A stretch of 64,000 nt of DNA from Bacteroidales bacterium (GTDB lineage Bacteria; Bacteroidota; Bacteroidia; Bacteroidales; VadinHA17). The translations under genes were made by a program, and so were the position numbers. Positions within the stretch are counted from its first letter, which is position 1, and each line of letters begins with the position of its first letter. A model generated the notes under the pieces. It searched no databases, had not been told where the DNA came from, and saw nothing but the letters and a program-made list of their open reading frames with translations. The stretch covers positions 21,660 to 85,659 of the forward strand of contig JALONR010000005.1 of NCBI GenBank assembly GCA_025454815.1, in the 5' to 3' direction. Shown here in pieces: positions 34,896-45,222 of this stretch.

Positions 34896-35625
34896 CCTCT
34901 TTATACTGGCAGAACCCGTTGGCCGGTCACAGGATACGGTTACGGTACCACTGCATGTCAGGGCAGGATTTGACCTGGCTGGTCCGGTCATGAAACTTGT
35001 CAACAGGGATCTCATCAGCTATGGAATTGTTGCATCCGCTGACATAAACTCCTCACTCGCTGTTACGGCAGGATTCAGGTACTCCTCCTTCAACTCCTCG
35101 GAGGTTATTTATGACTTCCGCAGCCGCGGACTGAGCTTCACTGCCGGTACTGACTACAACTTCATCAAGGCTAATGTGTCGAAGGGTAAGTACTATGCAG
35201 GCATCGGGTTGAGATACGGGCTCAGCTTCTACAGCGAGGAGGCCCCGATGATAAGATATACTAATGAATGGGGCGCCGGGGAAACCTCCGTTCCCCTTAA
35301 GCGCCATACCGGCCATTACCTTGAGATCACCCCGGGAGTCCGTACCGACCTGTTTCCAGGGGTGACAGTCGGCTGGAATCTTTATATGAGGCTGCTGATC
35401 AGTGCCGGGGCAGGAAAGGATCTCAAACCGGTCTGGATGCCCGGGTACGGCCCGGGTACGGCAGGGATGTCAACGGGTGCAGAATACTACATATCATTCA
35501 CAATACCCTACAGGAAGATAAAGGTCTATATCAAACCTAAAGTCCGCGAGTCTGAGGATGAAGAGAATGAGGGAGATCAGACAAACACGGGAACCAGTAC
35601 ATCAGGCTCCGGAATCAGGTTTTAA
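34864..35625 (+). CDS. DUF6048-like outer membrane protein
   Basis: 253 aa. The start overlaps the DUF6452 gene by 32 bases. A signal peptide (FFISLFILAEPVGRSQ) is followed by beta-strand-rich sequence with alternating aromatic residues (YYAGIGLRYGLSFYSEE) and an Arg/Lys/Glu-rich C-terminal tail with TSTSGSGIRF. It is probably an outer membrane barrel working with the DUF6452 lipoprotein. The last 24 bases overlap the convergent symporter gene. Confidence 0.75.
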   Translation: MGRRTCIFFISLFILAEPVGRSQDTVTVPLHVRAGFDLAGPVMKLVNRDLISYGIVASADINSSLAVTAGFRYSSFNSSEVIYDFRSRGLSFTAGTDYNFIKANVSKGKYYAGIGLRYGLSFYSEEAPMIRYTNEWGAGETSVPLKRHTGHYLEITPGVRTDLFPGVTVGWNLYMRLLISAGAGKDLKPVWMPGYGPGTAGMSTGAEYYISFTIPYRKIKVYIKPKVRESEDEENEGDQTNTGTSTSGSGIRF

Positions 35626-37068
35626 GCCCCTCCTGCTGAAAGCCAGTAATCCCATAAAGGTCAGGAAACCGTTAACCAGTAACAGCTCAAAACCAAACTT
35701 ATATCCGTTGAAGAGCTCTTCCGAAAAGTGACTCAGGAAGTAACAGAGAACCGGTGACAGGATTGCTATCCACGGGGTATAACGGTCATTGACAGACCTT
35801 CTCGTAAAGAGACCGAATGTATAAAGACCTAGCAGGGGTCCGTATGTATAGCCTGCAATGGTGAAGAGCTTGTCAATTATCGCCCTGTCATTCATCTCTC
35901 TGAAGACCAGGATACATATAAAGAAAATAATGGCAAATGAGAAATGGACCGAATACCTTATCCTGGTCTTTTTGGCATCATCCATCTCCTTATTCTTCTC
36001 AAGGCCGAGGAAGTCGATGCTGAACGATGTGGTCAGCGAAGTCAACGCACCGTCTGCACTTGGAAATGCCGCAGAAATTAGCCCGATAAGGAAAACAACC
36101 CCGGCAGCCGGCCCCAGGTACCTGAAGGCGATGGTCGGGAAAAGGTCATCCGTCATGGCAACCGTAATATTCTGTGCCGATGCATAAAAAACAAGGAAAG
36201 CACCCAATACCAGGAACATGAATACAACAACAAGGTTGATGGTACTGAAAGTGAACATGTTCTTCTGTGCATCCTTGAGATGCCTGATACTGAGGTTCTT
36301 CTGCATCATTTCCTGGTCCAGGCCGGTCATGGTTATGGTAATGAACATACCGCTGAAGAACTGCTTTATGAAATGCCTCGGATGATCCCAGTCGGTGATC
36401 ACCATCCTTGACATATCACTGTCAAAGATGTCACCAAGCAGGGTGAGCAGCGGTGATCCCAGTTCCCGGCTGATGTAATAAATCGATAGTATTACTGCAA
36501 GAAGCATGAAGGTGGTCTGCAGTGTGTCAGTCCAGATGATGGTACGGATCCCTCCCTTCAGAGTGTATATAATTATAAGCACAATGAAAATCAACACGTT
36601 TACCCAGAAAGGCACATTCCAGGCATCAAATACGAATATTTGCAGAACGTTGATTACAAGGAACATACGTAGGGAGGCTCCAAGCACCCTTGAAAGAATA
36701 AAGAACCCTGCACCGGTCTTGTATGACCAGAATCCGAATCGTTGTTCAAGGTATCCGTAGATTGAGGTGAGCTTCAGCCTGTAATAGAGCGGCAGCAGTA
36801 TGAGGGCGATGACCACATACCCGAAAAAATAGCCAAACGCCACCATCATGTATGAAAACTGTGTTTCACCAACCCACCCGGGCACTGACATGAATGTGAC
36901 CCCTGAAAGGGAGGCTCCTATCATCCCGTAGGCAACCACAAACCATGGCGATACCTTGTTGCCGATATAGAATGACTGGTGATTGGCCCTGCGTGCAGTA
37001 ATATAGGTAACCGCAAACAGAAGCAGGGTATAGGCCATGAAAATTAACAGGATGAGGGTAGGTGTCAT
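35602..37068 (-). CDS. Sodium:solute symporter (SSS family)
   Basis: 488 aa with about 13 transmembrane helices. The N-terminal region (SFYIGNKVSPWFVVAYGMIGASLSG) and the GYFFGYVVIALILLPLYYR segment match SSS transporters such as PutP and NIS-type proteins. Substrate cannot be assigned. It overlaps the DUF6048 gene tail-to-tail and is divergent from recR. Confidence 0.9.
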   Translation of the reverse strand: MTPTLILLIFMAYTLLLFAVTYITARRANHQSFYIGNKVSPWFVVAYGMIGASLSGVTFMSVPGWVGETQFSYMMVAFGYFFGYVVIALILLPLYYRLKLTSIYGYLEQRFGFWSYKTGAGFFILSRVLGASLRMFLVINVLQIFVFDAWNVPFWVNVLIFIVLIIIYTLKGGIRTIIWTDTLQTTFMLLAVILSIYYISRELGSPLLTLLGDIFDSDMSRMVITDWDHPRHFIKQFFSGMFITITMTGLDQEMMQKNLSIRHLKDAQKNMFTFSTINLVVVFMFLVLGAFLVFYASAQNITVAMTDDLFPTIAFRYLGPAAGVVFLIGLISAAFPSADGALTSLTTSFSIDFLGLEKNKEMDDAKKTRIRYSVHFSFAIIFFICILVFREMNDRAIIDKLFTIAGYTYGPLLGLYTFGLFTRRSVNDRYTPWIAILSPVLCYFLSHFSEELFNGYKFGFELLLVNGFLTFMGLLAFSRRGLKPDSGA

Positions 37069-37174
37069 AACTCGGGATGCAAGTATGCAAGATTAGTAAA
37101 AAGATCGCAGATAAAAGTCAACAACCCGTCACGTTTGCGGGAAATATTGATTTATTTTGCCCCAAAGTCGCAAT

Positions 37175-37798
37175 ATGGCAACACGTTTCCCTTCAAGATT
37201 GCTGGAGGAGGCTGTAAATGAATTTGCATCATTGCCGGGAATAGGCCGCAAGACGGCTTTCAGGCTGGTAATGCATCTGCTCAGACGCGACAGCGGGGAG
37301 GTTCGCCGTTTCGGCGAAACCGTGATCCGTCTCCGCGACGATGTCTGTTACTGCAGTGTATGCCACGGCATCAGTGACACCCCCGTCTGTGATATCTGCG
37401 GTGACCCTTCAAGGGACATATCTCTCATCTGCGTGGTTGAAAGTGTTCAGGACGTGATGGCCGTGGAGAACACCCGGCAGTTCAGGGGATTGTACCATGT
37501 TCTTGGAGGGATCATCTCTCCCGTGGATGGTATCGGCCCCTCTGACCTGACCATCACCAGCCTGGAAGAGAGGGTGAGGAGCGGCAACGTGAAGGAGGTG
37601 ATCCTTGCCCTCAGCACGACAATGGAGGGTGATACCACAAATTACTATATCTTCAAAAGACTCTCCGGTTTTGATATAAGGATAACCACCCTGGCACGAG
37701 GAGTGGCCATCGGTGACGTACTGGAGTATACTGATGAGATAACCCTCGGTCAGTCAATCATCAACCGCCGGATCTTTTCGCTCCCGTCACAGGGTTGA
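37175..37798 (+). CDS. recR: Recombination mediator protein RecR
   Basis: 207 aa from the ATG at 37175. It has an N-terminal helix-hairpin-helix ([12 protein letters not shown]), a C4 zinc finger ([16 protein letters not shown]), a Toprim domain ([13 protein letters not shown]) and a C-terminal Walker B-like segment. It loads RecA onto gapped DNA with RecO and RecF. It is followed by an aminotransferase gene after 104 bases. Confidence 0.95.
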   Translation: MATRFPSRLLEEAVNEFASLPGIGRKTAFRLVMHLLRRDSGEVRRFGETVIRLRDDVCYCSVCHGISDTPVCDICGDPSRDISLICVVESVQDVMAVENTRQFRGLYHVLGGIISPVDGIGPSDLTITSLEERVRSGNVKEVILALSTTMEGDTTNYYIFKRLSGFDIRITTLARGVAIGDVLEYTDEITLGQSIINRRIFSLPSQG

Positions 37799-37902
37799 CC
37801 TTGAAGGCATCGCCGCCATATCTGACTCTTTATCTCAATCTTTCCCCTATATCATTTTTTTATTCTTAAAATGTTGCTTAATTTGATACAAATCGATTTA
37901 TA

Positions 37903-39117
37903 ATGGCTGACATATTTGAAAGGTTCTTTTCGGATGCATCGCAACTGATGAAGAAATCGGCAATCAGGGAAATCCTGAAGCTGACTCAGAGGCCGGAGAT
38001 GATCTCTTTTGCCGGCGGTCTCCCCTCACCTGACTCCTTCCCTATCGAGGATATCAGGAGAGTCACTGCCGAGGTCCTTGAACTGGAAGGCAAAGCCGCC
38101 CTCCAGTACGGAACAACCGAGGGAGACGTAAAGCTCCGCACTCTCCTTGCCGAGCGCCACAGGAAAGACGGACTGAACCTGGCACTCGAAAACATCATCA
38201 TAACCACAGGGTCACAGCAGGCTCTCGATCTTTGCGGAAAGATTTTCATAAACCGTGGTGATGTTGTACTGTGCGGACTGCCATCATACCTGGGAGGGTT
38301 AAACGCCTTCTCAAATTACGGTGCTGTGCTGAAGGGAATTCAGCTTGACGACCAGGGGATGCGGCCTGACCTGCTTGAAAAGGCCATTACAGAACTTAAA
38401 AAGGATGGCAGAACTATCAAGTTCATATACATTATTCCTGACTTTCAGAATCCAACCGGTGTCACCCTCCCCCGTGCACGCCGTCTTGAAATTATCCGCA
38501 TCGCGGAGCGGCATGACCTTATAATTGTTGAAGACAGTCCTTACAGAGATGTCCGTTTTGCAGGCACTCCCGAACCACTTATGTCTTCACTTGACACCCA
38601 AGGCAGGGTTTTGACCCTGAACACCTTCTCCAAGATTCTTGCCCCCGGATTCCGCCTTGCATGGGTTACCGGGCACAAGGAGATCATTGACAAGATGGTC
38701 ACCGCAAAACAGGCATCCGACCTCTGTACTCCTCCCTTTGTTCAGAGGATCACCGCAAGGTATATTGAGCAGGGGCTGCTTGACGTAAACCTCAGGAAGA
38801 CCATTGAACTCTATCACCATCGCCGGGATTACATGCTCAGGTGCTTCCGCGAGCAGATGCCGGAAGGGGTGAAATGGACAGAGCCTGACGGCGGCTTGTT
38901 CCTCTTCGTGACTCTTCCCCCTGCCATGGATGCAGCAAGACTCCTCGAAAAAGCCATACGCAAAAATGTCGCATTCGTCTGCGGTTCAGTATTCTACTGC
39001 AACAACGAAGGACACAATACAATGCGCATCAATTTCTCCTTTGCGGATGAAAAGGATACCTGTGAAGGTGTCCGCAGACTGGCTGAGGTGATAAGGGAGG
39101 AAATGGCCACCGCCTGA
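37903..39117 (+). CDS. PLP-dependent aminotransferase (2-aminoadipate/LysN type)
   Basis: 404 aa, fold type I. MISFAGGLPSPDSFP near the start, TTGSQQALDL, PDFQNPTGVTLP, EDSPYRDVRF and the Schiff-base lysine block TFSKILAPGFRLAW are present. This subgroup includes aromatic/2-aminoadipate aminotransferases and MocR-like enzymes without the DNA-binding domain. Substrate is uncertain. The GT2 gene begins four bases after its stop. Confidence 0.9.
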   Translation: MADIFERFFSDASQLMKKSAIREILKLTQRPEMISFAGGLPSPDSFPIEDIRRVTAEVLELEGKAALQYGTTEGDVKLRTLLAERHRKDGLNLALENIIITTGSQQALDLCGKIFINRGDVVLCGLPSYLGGLNAFSNYGAVLKGIQLDDQGMRPDLLEKAITELKKDGRTIKFIYIIPDFQNPTGVTLPRARRLEIIRIAERHDLIIVEDSPYRDVRFAGTPEPLMSSLDTQGRVLTLNTFSKILAPGFRLAWVTGHKEIIDKMVTAKQASDLCTPPFVQRITARYIEQGLLDVNLRKTIELYHHRRDYMLRCFREQMPEGVKWTEPDGGLFLFVTLPPAMDAARLLEKAIRKNVAFVCGSVFYCNNEGHNTMRINFSFADEKDTCEGVRRLAEVIREEMATA

Positions 39118-39121
39118 AGCG

Positions 39122-39994
39122 ATGGAGCTCTCGGTAGTAATCGTCTCATACAATGTGTGCGCCCTCCTCCGCCAGGCGCTTCAGTCACTCGTTGTTGCAG
39201 CCACCGGCACGGTCAATGAAGTAATTGTTGTTGATAACAATTCGGCAGACAACTCTGCAGCGATGGTCAGGGAGGAGTTCCCTTCAGTAAGACTCATCAT
39301 CTCATCAACAAATGAAGGCTACCCGGCAGCCTGCAACAAAGGCATTGCAGTTTCATCAGGAGAATATATACTTATTCTCAATCCTGACACCATTGTGTCT
39401 CCTGACGCTCTGTTAAATGCACTCATTTTCATGAAATTGAATCCGGATGCCGGGGCTGCCGGGGCACACATGACTGATGGCACCGGAAGGTTCCTTCAAG
39501 AATCCAGGAGAGGATTCCCATCCCCCATCACATCACTCTTCAGGTTCACGGGACTCGGTAAACTATTCCCCCGTTCCCCGTTCTTCAATGCATACTACCT
39601 CGGTAACCCGCCGGAGGAGGAGACCTGCCGCGCTGACATCCTGACCGGCGCTTTCATGCTTCTGCGAAGGGAGGTTCTCGACAAAACAGGACCCTTTGAC
39701 ACCGGCTACTTCATGTACGGAGAGGATATCGACCTCAGCTGGCGAATAAGAAAGGCAGGATACTATAATTATTACCTCCACAACGTCAGGATAACTCATT
39801 TCAAAGGGGCAAGTTCCTCGCAGGACAAGGTGGCCGCAATGAATCATTTCTATGATGCCATGAACATATTTGCCGGCAAACATCTGAAGAGGGTCTGGCA
39901 CCTTCCGGTAAGGATAGCCGTGGCTCTTTTAAGGACCCTTTCCCTTGCCCGCCTGAGGTCGGACAGGATGATTAAAAGTGGCATCTGCCGTTAA
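39122..39994 (+). CDS. Family 2 glycosyltransferase (rhamnosyltransferase-like)
   Basis: 290 aa. VVIVSYNVCALL, VVDNNSADNS, NEGYPAACNKGI, the DxD-type ILNPDT and the GAFMLLRREV...MYGEDIDLSWR block define a WbbL-like GT2. There are no membrane helices. It likely adds sugar to a cell-surface glycan precursor in the cytoplasm. It is tightly linked to the upstream aminotransferase, though a shared pathway is not evident. Confidence 0.85.
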   Translation: MELSVVIVSYNVCALLRQALQSLVVAATGTVNEVIVVDNNSADNSAAMVREEFPSVRLIISSTNEGYPAACNKGIAVSSGEYILILNPDTIVSPDALLNALIFMKLNPDAGAAGAHMTDGTGRFLQESRRGFPSPITSLFRFTGLGKLFPRSPFFNAYYLGNPPEEETCRADILTGAFMLLRREVLDKTGPFDTGYFMYGEDIDLSWRIRKAGYYNYYLHNVRITHFKGASSSQDKVAAMNHFYDAMNIFAGKHLKRVWHLPVRIAVALLRTLSLARLRSDRMIKSGICR

Positions 39995-40070
39995 AAAAGG
40001 GACTCCTCCCACATAATCTTATTGTGTTTTTTGAGTTATATTAGTGACTTTAAGAAAATTAATAATCCTG

Positions 40071-42233
40071 ATGAGAAGGGCTAAATACATCCTCTGTATG
40101 ATCCTTATGGTTCATGCCGTATCTCTTGCAGGCCAGTCAAGAAGCGATATGCGTGAGCTTTTCGTCTCTGCCGAGGGAGACTTGCTCTTTGAGGATTATC
40201 CGGAGGCTCTGCCGAAATACCTCAGCCTTCTCCAGATCTTCCCGGAGAACTATAATCTGTATTACAGGATCGGTCAGTGTTATCTCAATACCCCCGGTGA
40301 AAAGGATAAATCGATCGCCTGGCTTGAGACTGCTGCTGGTCATATTAATCCTGCATATCGTGCCGGAAGACTGCGCGAAACAGGGGCACCCTATGATGTG
40401 CTCTACATGCTTGCCAATGCATATCGTATAGCAAATGACTTTGACAGGGCTCTGGCAACCTATGACCTGTTCCTCAGGGACGTTGACACCGAAAAGTATG
40501 ATACAGCCCTTGTGCAGTTTCAGATGCAGACCTGCCACAATGCCCGGATGATGATGCGAAAGCCGGTATCAGTGGTTGACGCTAACCTGGGCAGCACGGT
40601 AAACGAAAGATTTTCGGAGTTCAACCCGGTCATCTCGGCAGATGAAAAAACGCTGCTGTTCACCCGTGAGCTGCAGTTTTATGATGCCATCTTCTGGACA
40701 AGAAAAATCAACGGGAAATGGACCGAACCGTTAAACCTGACACCCCAGTTGGGAGTGGATCAGGATTACTATACCTCCTCCCTGTCGGCTGACGGCCGGA
40801 CACTTCTTATGTACCGGGTTGACACATATGACGGAAATATTTACATGAGCAGGCTGAATGGCGATACATGGAGCGAGGTGGAAAAGCTTAACGGGAATAT
40901 CAATACCAGGTACTGGGAATCACACGCCACCATCAGCAACGACGGGAGAAAGATCTACTTCACAAGCAACAGGAAGGAGAGCCTCGGAGGGCTGGATATT
41001 TTTGTTTCTGTACGGGACAGCTCTGGCCACTGGGGCCCGGCTGTGAATCTGGGACCTGAGATCAACACGGTATATAATGAGGAGACACCCTTCCTGGCTA
41101 GGAATGACAGCACCCTGTTCTTCAGCTCCCGCGGCCATTTCAACATGGGCGGGTATGATGTCTTCAGGTCTGACCTCGGCAGGAACGGTAAATGGAGCAC
41201 CCCGGTAAATGCAGGGTATCCGCTGAACACAACCGATGATGACCTCTTTTTTACACCTGTCGGAAAGGGGAACAGGGGTTTCTATGCGAAATTTGCGGAT
41301 GACGGCTTCGGGCGGATGGATCTCTTCAGCTGTGACATCTATTCTGATCTCAACCCCCGGAACTTCATCGTGACAGGAAGGGCTGCCGTCAGCAACCTCC
41401 TTGATGAGTTTCCGCAGCCAGTGAAAATTACTGCGGTTAAAAGCGCCGATACCGGAAGAATTATAAACGCGTTTACCAATCCGGTGACCGGACTCTATTC
41501 ACTTTTTCTTCCGCATGGTACCTATAATATTAATTATGACTCTGAGGAAGCCCTTCCGGAGTCAATAGAAATTGAGCTTTTGCCTGACAGGCAGGGCGAT
41601 ACTGTAAGGATAAAGCCGGTTATGCTGGAGGAAACCGATTTTTCTGCTTACCTGAGGCTTGTCTCTGACACCCTCCTCAGGGTGAATGGCGCTGAACCGG
41701 TAAGCATTGAACTTGTTGCCGAGGAGAGGTCACTTCTTGACATAGAGGTACTATCGCCAGATTCAGTGATTGTCACCGAGCAGTTCCGGATTACCGATTC
41801 TGCCTTTACCTATACGTTCCTGCCAGAAAAAGGTGACAGCCGCGTTTCAATGTTGCTTACTGACCGCTTCGGCAATGATACGGCCGCAGCGGTTACTGTG
41901 CGCCGCACCGATACCAGGGCACGGCCTGAGAAACCACTCTACCGGGAAATCCGGGCCAGGCCGGCGGGTGACAGGGCTGAAACTGCAGGTGCTGACGGCG
42001 CAACTGCCTCAGCCGGAGCAGGTGGTACCACTGATGCCGGCACCGCGGCAGCCGGCACTACTGATACAGGCGGCGCTTCCGCTCTCCCTGCAACTGCAGA
42101 TGACGGGCAGGAAAATGAAGAAGACGGAAAGAAAAGCTGCAACTGGTGGTGGCTGATTATTGCCGCCGCATTTTTGCTCTTCCTGTTGCTCTGGAGGAGA
42201 AGAAAAAGAGATAAAAAGGAAACGGAACAATAA
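40071..42233 (+). CDS. TPR-PD40 propeller protein with C-terminal membrane anchor (paralogue 1)
   Basis: 720 aa from the ATG at 40071; the GTG at 40044 is less likely. Order: signal peptide, TPR-like repeats (residues 25-170), a PD40/WD40-like propeller (KIYFTSNRKESLGGLDIF, LFFSSRGHFNMGGYDVFRS), a carboxypeptidase-regulatory-like beta domain, an Ala/Gly/Thr-rich linker, then a C-terminal hydrophobic helix (WWWLIIAAAFLLFLLLW) and a RRRKRDKK tail. The first parts resemble PorE of the T9SS, which instead ends in OmpA. The stop is one base before the ATG of paralogue 2. Confidence 0.85.
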   Translation: MRRAKYILCMILMVHAVSLAGQSRSDMRELFVSAEGDLLFEDYPEALPKYLSLLQIFPENYNLYYRIGQCYLNTPGEKDKSIAWLETAAGHINPAYRAGRLRETGAPYDVLYMLANAYRIANDFDRALATYDLFLRDVDTEKYDTALVQFQMQTCHNARMMMRKPVSVVDANLGSTVNERFSEFNPVISADEKTLLFTRELQFYDAIFWTRKINGKWTEPLNLTPQLGVDQDYYTSSLSADGRTLLMYRVDTYDGNIYMSRLNGDTWSEVEKLNGNINTRYWESHATISNDGRKIYFTSNRKESLGGLDIFVSVRDSSGHWGPAVNLGPEINTVYNEETPFLARNDSTLFFSSRGHFNMGGYDVFRSDLGRNGKWSTPVNAGYPLNTTDDDLFFTPVGKGNRGFYAKFADDGFGRMDLFSCDIYSDLNPRNFIVTGRAAVSNLLDEFPQPVKITAVKSADTGRIINAFTNPVTGLYSLFLPHGTYNINYDSEEALPESIEIELLPDRQGDTVRIKPVMLEETDFSAYLRLVSDTLLRVNGAEPVSIELVAEERSLLDIEVLSPDSVIVTEQFRITDSAFTYTFLPEKGDSRVSMLLTDRFGNDTAAAVTVRRTDTRARPEKPLYREIRARPAGDRAETAGADGATASAGAGGTTDAGTAAAGTTDTGGASALPATADDGQENEEDGKKSCNWWWLIIAAAFLLFLLLWRRRKRDKKETEQ

Positions 42234-42234
42234 G

Positions 42235-43518
42235 ATGAACACAATGAAGAAACTTGCCTTTTTGCTGATTATTCTTGCTGCATCTCTTACCTGCAGATCA
42301 CAGGACAACATCAGGCTGCAGGAGGCATTTTATGATGCCGAATATTTCCTTATGCGGGGTGATTATTACGATGCACTTCCATATTACCAGGGGATATATG
42401 TTGCCATGCCGGACAACGCAAGCATCGCTTTCAGGCTGGGGCTCTGCTACCTGAACATAGAAGGTAGCAAGAACCTGGCTATCGAGTATCTTGAAAAAGC
42501 AACCATGAAACTTACGGGCAAGTACCGCGAGGGGTCACTGAGACAGACGGAGGCACCATATGAAGCCCTCTTTTTCCTTGGTGATGCCTACAGGATCAAT
42601 TACATGTTCGAAAAGGCAAAGGATGCCTATTCACGCTACCGCCAGACAATCCTGCCCTCGGATATCGGGAACCTGATGTTCGTAGACCAGCAGATAGCTT
42701 CATGCAACAATGCCCCGGCACTGATGGCTGAACCCGTAAGGTTCACAGTTGAAGAGGTTGATGATATACTGAACGACGCCAATGACAACTTCTTCCCGGT
42801 GGTATCACCGGATGGAAAGGCAATAGTCTACATGACCTCCATGAAATTCTATGATGCCATCATGTTCTCACGGTTCATGAGAAATGAATGGACCCCGCCG
42901 GTTAATATTACCCCTGAACTCCAGTCTGACGGTGACCACTACGTTTCGTGCCTTACAGCAGACAATAACCTGATGCTCCTCTCCAAGGATGATAACATAA
43001 ACAGCGATATCTGGATGAGCCGTTTTGACGGTATGCGCTGGGAACCGGCACGAAAACTGAAAAAGGAAATCAATACAAAGTACTGGGAGGCTCACGGTTT
43101 CATTACAGAAGACGGATCAACCCTGATATTTGCCAGCGACAGGCCCGGAGGCTTCGGGGGCCTCGATCTGTATACATCAAAACTGGGAGATGACGGAGAG
43201 TGGAGCATACCAATAAATATGGGACCCGAGATCAATACTCCCTTCAACGAGGACAGGCCGTTCCTGATCAACGGCGGAAAAACGCTTTTCTTCGCCTCAC
43301 AGGGCCATCAGAACCTGGGAGGGTATGATATCTTCCGCAGTCAGATACAGTACAATGGCCTGTGGAGCACACCTGAAAACCTGGGATACCCGCTGAACAC
43401 ACCTGATGACAACATCTTCTTCTGTCCTGCTGATAACGGGAAGGCAGGTTATATCTCCATCTACGGCAAGGATGGCGGATCAGGCAAAGCCGATATTTAT
43501 CGTATCAGGTTCAAATAA
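42235..43518 (+). CDS. TPR-PD40 propeller protein, short form (paralogue 2)
   Basis: 427 aa from the ATG at 42235. A signal peptide (MKKLAFLLIILAASLTC..SQ, which could also be read as a lipoprotein signal) is followed by TPR-like repeats and a PD40 propeller (LIFASDRPGGFGGLDLYTS, LFFASQGHQNLGGYDIFRS). It ends directly after the propeller with no anchor or peptidoglycan-binding domain. It begins one base after the stop of paralogue 1, so the two are translationally coupled. Confidence 0.85.
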   Translation: MNTMKKLAFLLIILAASLTCRSQDNIRLQEAFYDAEYFLMRGDYYDALPYYQGIYVAMPDNASIAFRLGLCYLNIEGSKNLAIEYLEKATMKLTGKYREGSLRQTEAPYEALFFLGDAYRINYMFEKAKDAYSRYRQTILPSDIGNLMFVDQQIASCNNAPALMAEPVRFTVEEVDDILNDANDNFFPVVSPDGKAIVYMTSMKFYDAIMFSRFMRNEWTPPVNITPELQSDGDHYVSCLTADNNLMLLSKDDNINSDIWMSRFDGMRWEPARKLKKEINTKYWEAHGFITEDGSTLIFASDRPGGFGGLDLYTSKLGDDGEWSIPINMGPEINTPFNEDRPFLINGGKTLFFASQGHQNLGGYDIFRSQIQYNGLWSTPENLGYPLNTPDDNIFFCPADNGKAGYISIYGKDGGSGKADIYRIRFK

Positions 43519-43575
43519 TGCTTCCTGACAGGGTGAAAATGCGGCGAATAATTTAATTTTACAGCAAACGGAAAA

Positions 43576-45222
43576 ATGAGATTAAGGGGAATAGCTTTTC
43601 TGACACTGCTTTTCATGCTTGTTCCGCTGCGGGGGCAGAAGAACAAAGAGCTGAAGGAGATCTGGATGGAGGCCGAGTCACATTACCTCTATGGCGAGTA
43701 TGAACTGGCCAACCCCCTCTACCTCATGCTTAATGAACTCATTCCCGGTAACCATAACATCAAATACAAAATAGGTAACTGCTACCTTAATATATTTGAT
43801 GAGAAGCCAAAAGCAATTCCTTTCCTCGAGGATGCCGTAGTAAGCACAAGTTACGACTCCAAAACCGGCAAACTTAAGGAAAAACGTGCACCTCTTGACG
43901 CCTATTTCTCACTTGCCAATGCCTACCGCATTACCAACAGGCTTGACAGCGCACTGAATACCTACAGGTTCTTCCAGCAGCTCATATCTGCATCAACAGA
44001 GATGCAAAACGCTGATTTTATCAACCAGCAGATGCAGGCATGCAAGGTTGCCACTGAACAGATGAATAAACCGGTGAATGTGCTTATACAGCCACTTAAG
44101 GAGTATATCAACCAGGGGTCTGTCAACGACAGACCGGTTGTCAGCTTTGACGGAAGCACCATGGCATATACCGAAAGACGGGGTCTAGAAAGCGTGGTTT
44201 ACGTCACCCACCGGGAAGGAACATCATGGGGAACACCGGTGGACATAACCCTTGAGGCATCAATGGGCACCGACTGCCACACCACCTCACTGAACAGCGA
44301 CGGTACTGAACTCTATCTCTTCAAGAATGACAATTACGACGGCAACATATATGTGACAAGATTTGCTGACGGCAGATGGACCCCGGTTGAAAGACTCAAC
44401 AAGAATATAAATACCAGGTTCTACGAATCACATGCATCCGTATCCGCAGACGGGAAAAAGCTTTACTTCACATCAAACCGTGAGGGAGGCCTTGGCGAAC
44501 TTGACCTGTGGGTCTCGGAAAAAGATGCCACGGGAGACTGGGGTATAGCCTCCAACCTCGGCAATGTGGTCAATACTCCATATAACGAGGAGACACCATT
44601 CATTTCCGGAGACGGCATTACACTCACCTTCAGCTCTGAGGGGCACGGATCAATGGGGGGATATGACATCTTCCTTTCAAAACTGTCCGATGGAAAGTGG
44701 TCCGGACCCCTGAATATAGGCTACCCGGTCAGCACAACCGATGACAATATCGGATTCCAGCCATTTGCCCAGGGAAACTTCGGTTACTATTCCGTTATGA
44801 CAGCCTACAAGAAAAAAGAGATAGCCCTTGTTACATTCAATCCTCCGGAAGAAGAAAAAAGAGACACCGTAACCATCAGCTTCAATCCGGCCGACCTTCC
44901 CTACCTTACTGAGGTTGATTCATCACTGCTGATAACAGACCTTGTGGTAAGGGACGTGAAGGATACCGATGAAGAGCTTGACCCTGATGTACTCTACTAC
45001 ACTGTACAGGTAATGGCTCTTTATAACCCGGTAGATCCCGCCTATTTTGAGTATGCTGAAATAAATGTCTTCTTTAACCGGGAAGACCTGTTCTACAGGT
45101 ATACCACAGGAAGGTTTGACACAAGGGCAAAGGCATACGAAGAGAAAGAGAGACTTCTCCGGCTCGGATACCCGGATGACATCTTCGTGAAGAAAGTTTA
45201 CAGGAATGATTCTGGAAAATGA
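43576..45222 (+). CDS. TPR-PD40 propeller protein with SPOR-like C-terminus (paralogue 3)
   Basis: 548 aa. A signal peptide is followed by TPR-like repeats, a PD40 propeller (LYFTSNREGGLGELDLWVS, FSSEGHGSMGGYDIFLS), a linker, then a C-terminal segment with YYTVQVMAL and FYRYTTGRFDTRAKAYEEK, which resembles a SPOR domain binding denuded peptidoglycan. With its two neighbours it forms a three-gene set with one shared architecture and three different C-termini. The GNAT gene starts inside its 3' end (17-base overlap). Confidence 0.85.
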   Translation: MRLRGIAFLTLLFMLVPLRGQKNKELKEIWMEAESHYLYGEYELANPLYLMLNELIPGNHNIKYKIGNCYLNIFDEKPKAIPFLEDAVVSTSYDSKTGKLKEKRAPLDAYFSLANAYRITNRLDSALNTYRFFQQLISASTEMQNADFINQQMQACKVATEQMNKPVNVLIQPLKEYINQGSVNDRPVVSFDGSTMAYTERRGLESVVYVTHREGTSWGTPVDITLEASMGTDCHTTSLNSDGTELYLFKNDNYDGNIYVTRFADGRWTPVERLNKNINTRFYESHASVSADGKKLYFTSNREGGLGELDLWVSEKDATGDWGIASNLGNVVNTPYNEETPFISGDGITLTFSSEGHGSMGGYDIFLSKLSDGKWSGPLNIGYPVSTTDDNIGFQPFAQGNFGYYSVMTAYKKKEIALVTFNPPEEEKRDTVTISFNPADLPYLTEVDSSLLITDLVVRDVKDTDEELDPDVLYYTVQVMALYNPVDPAYFEYAEINVFFNREDLFYRYTTGRFDTRAKAYEEKERLLRLGYPDDIFVKKVYRNDSGK

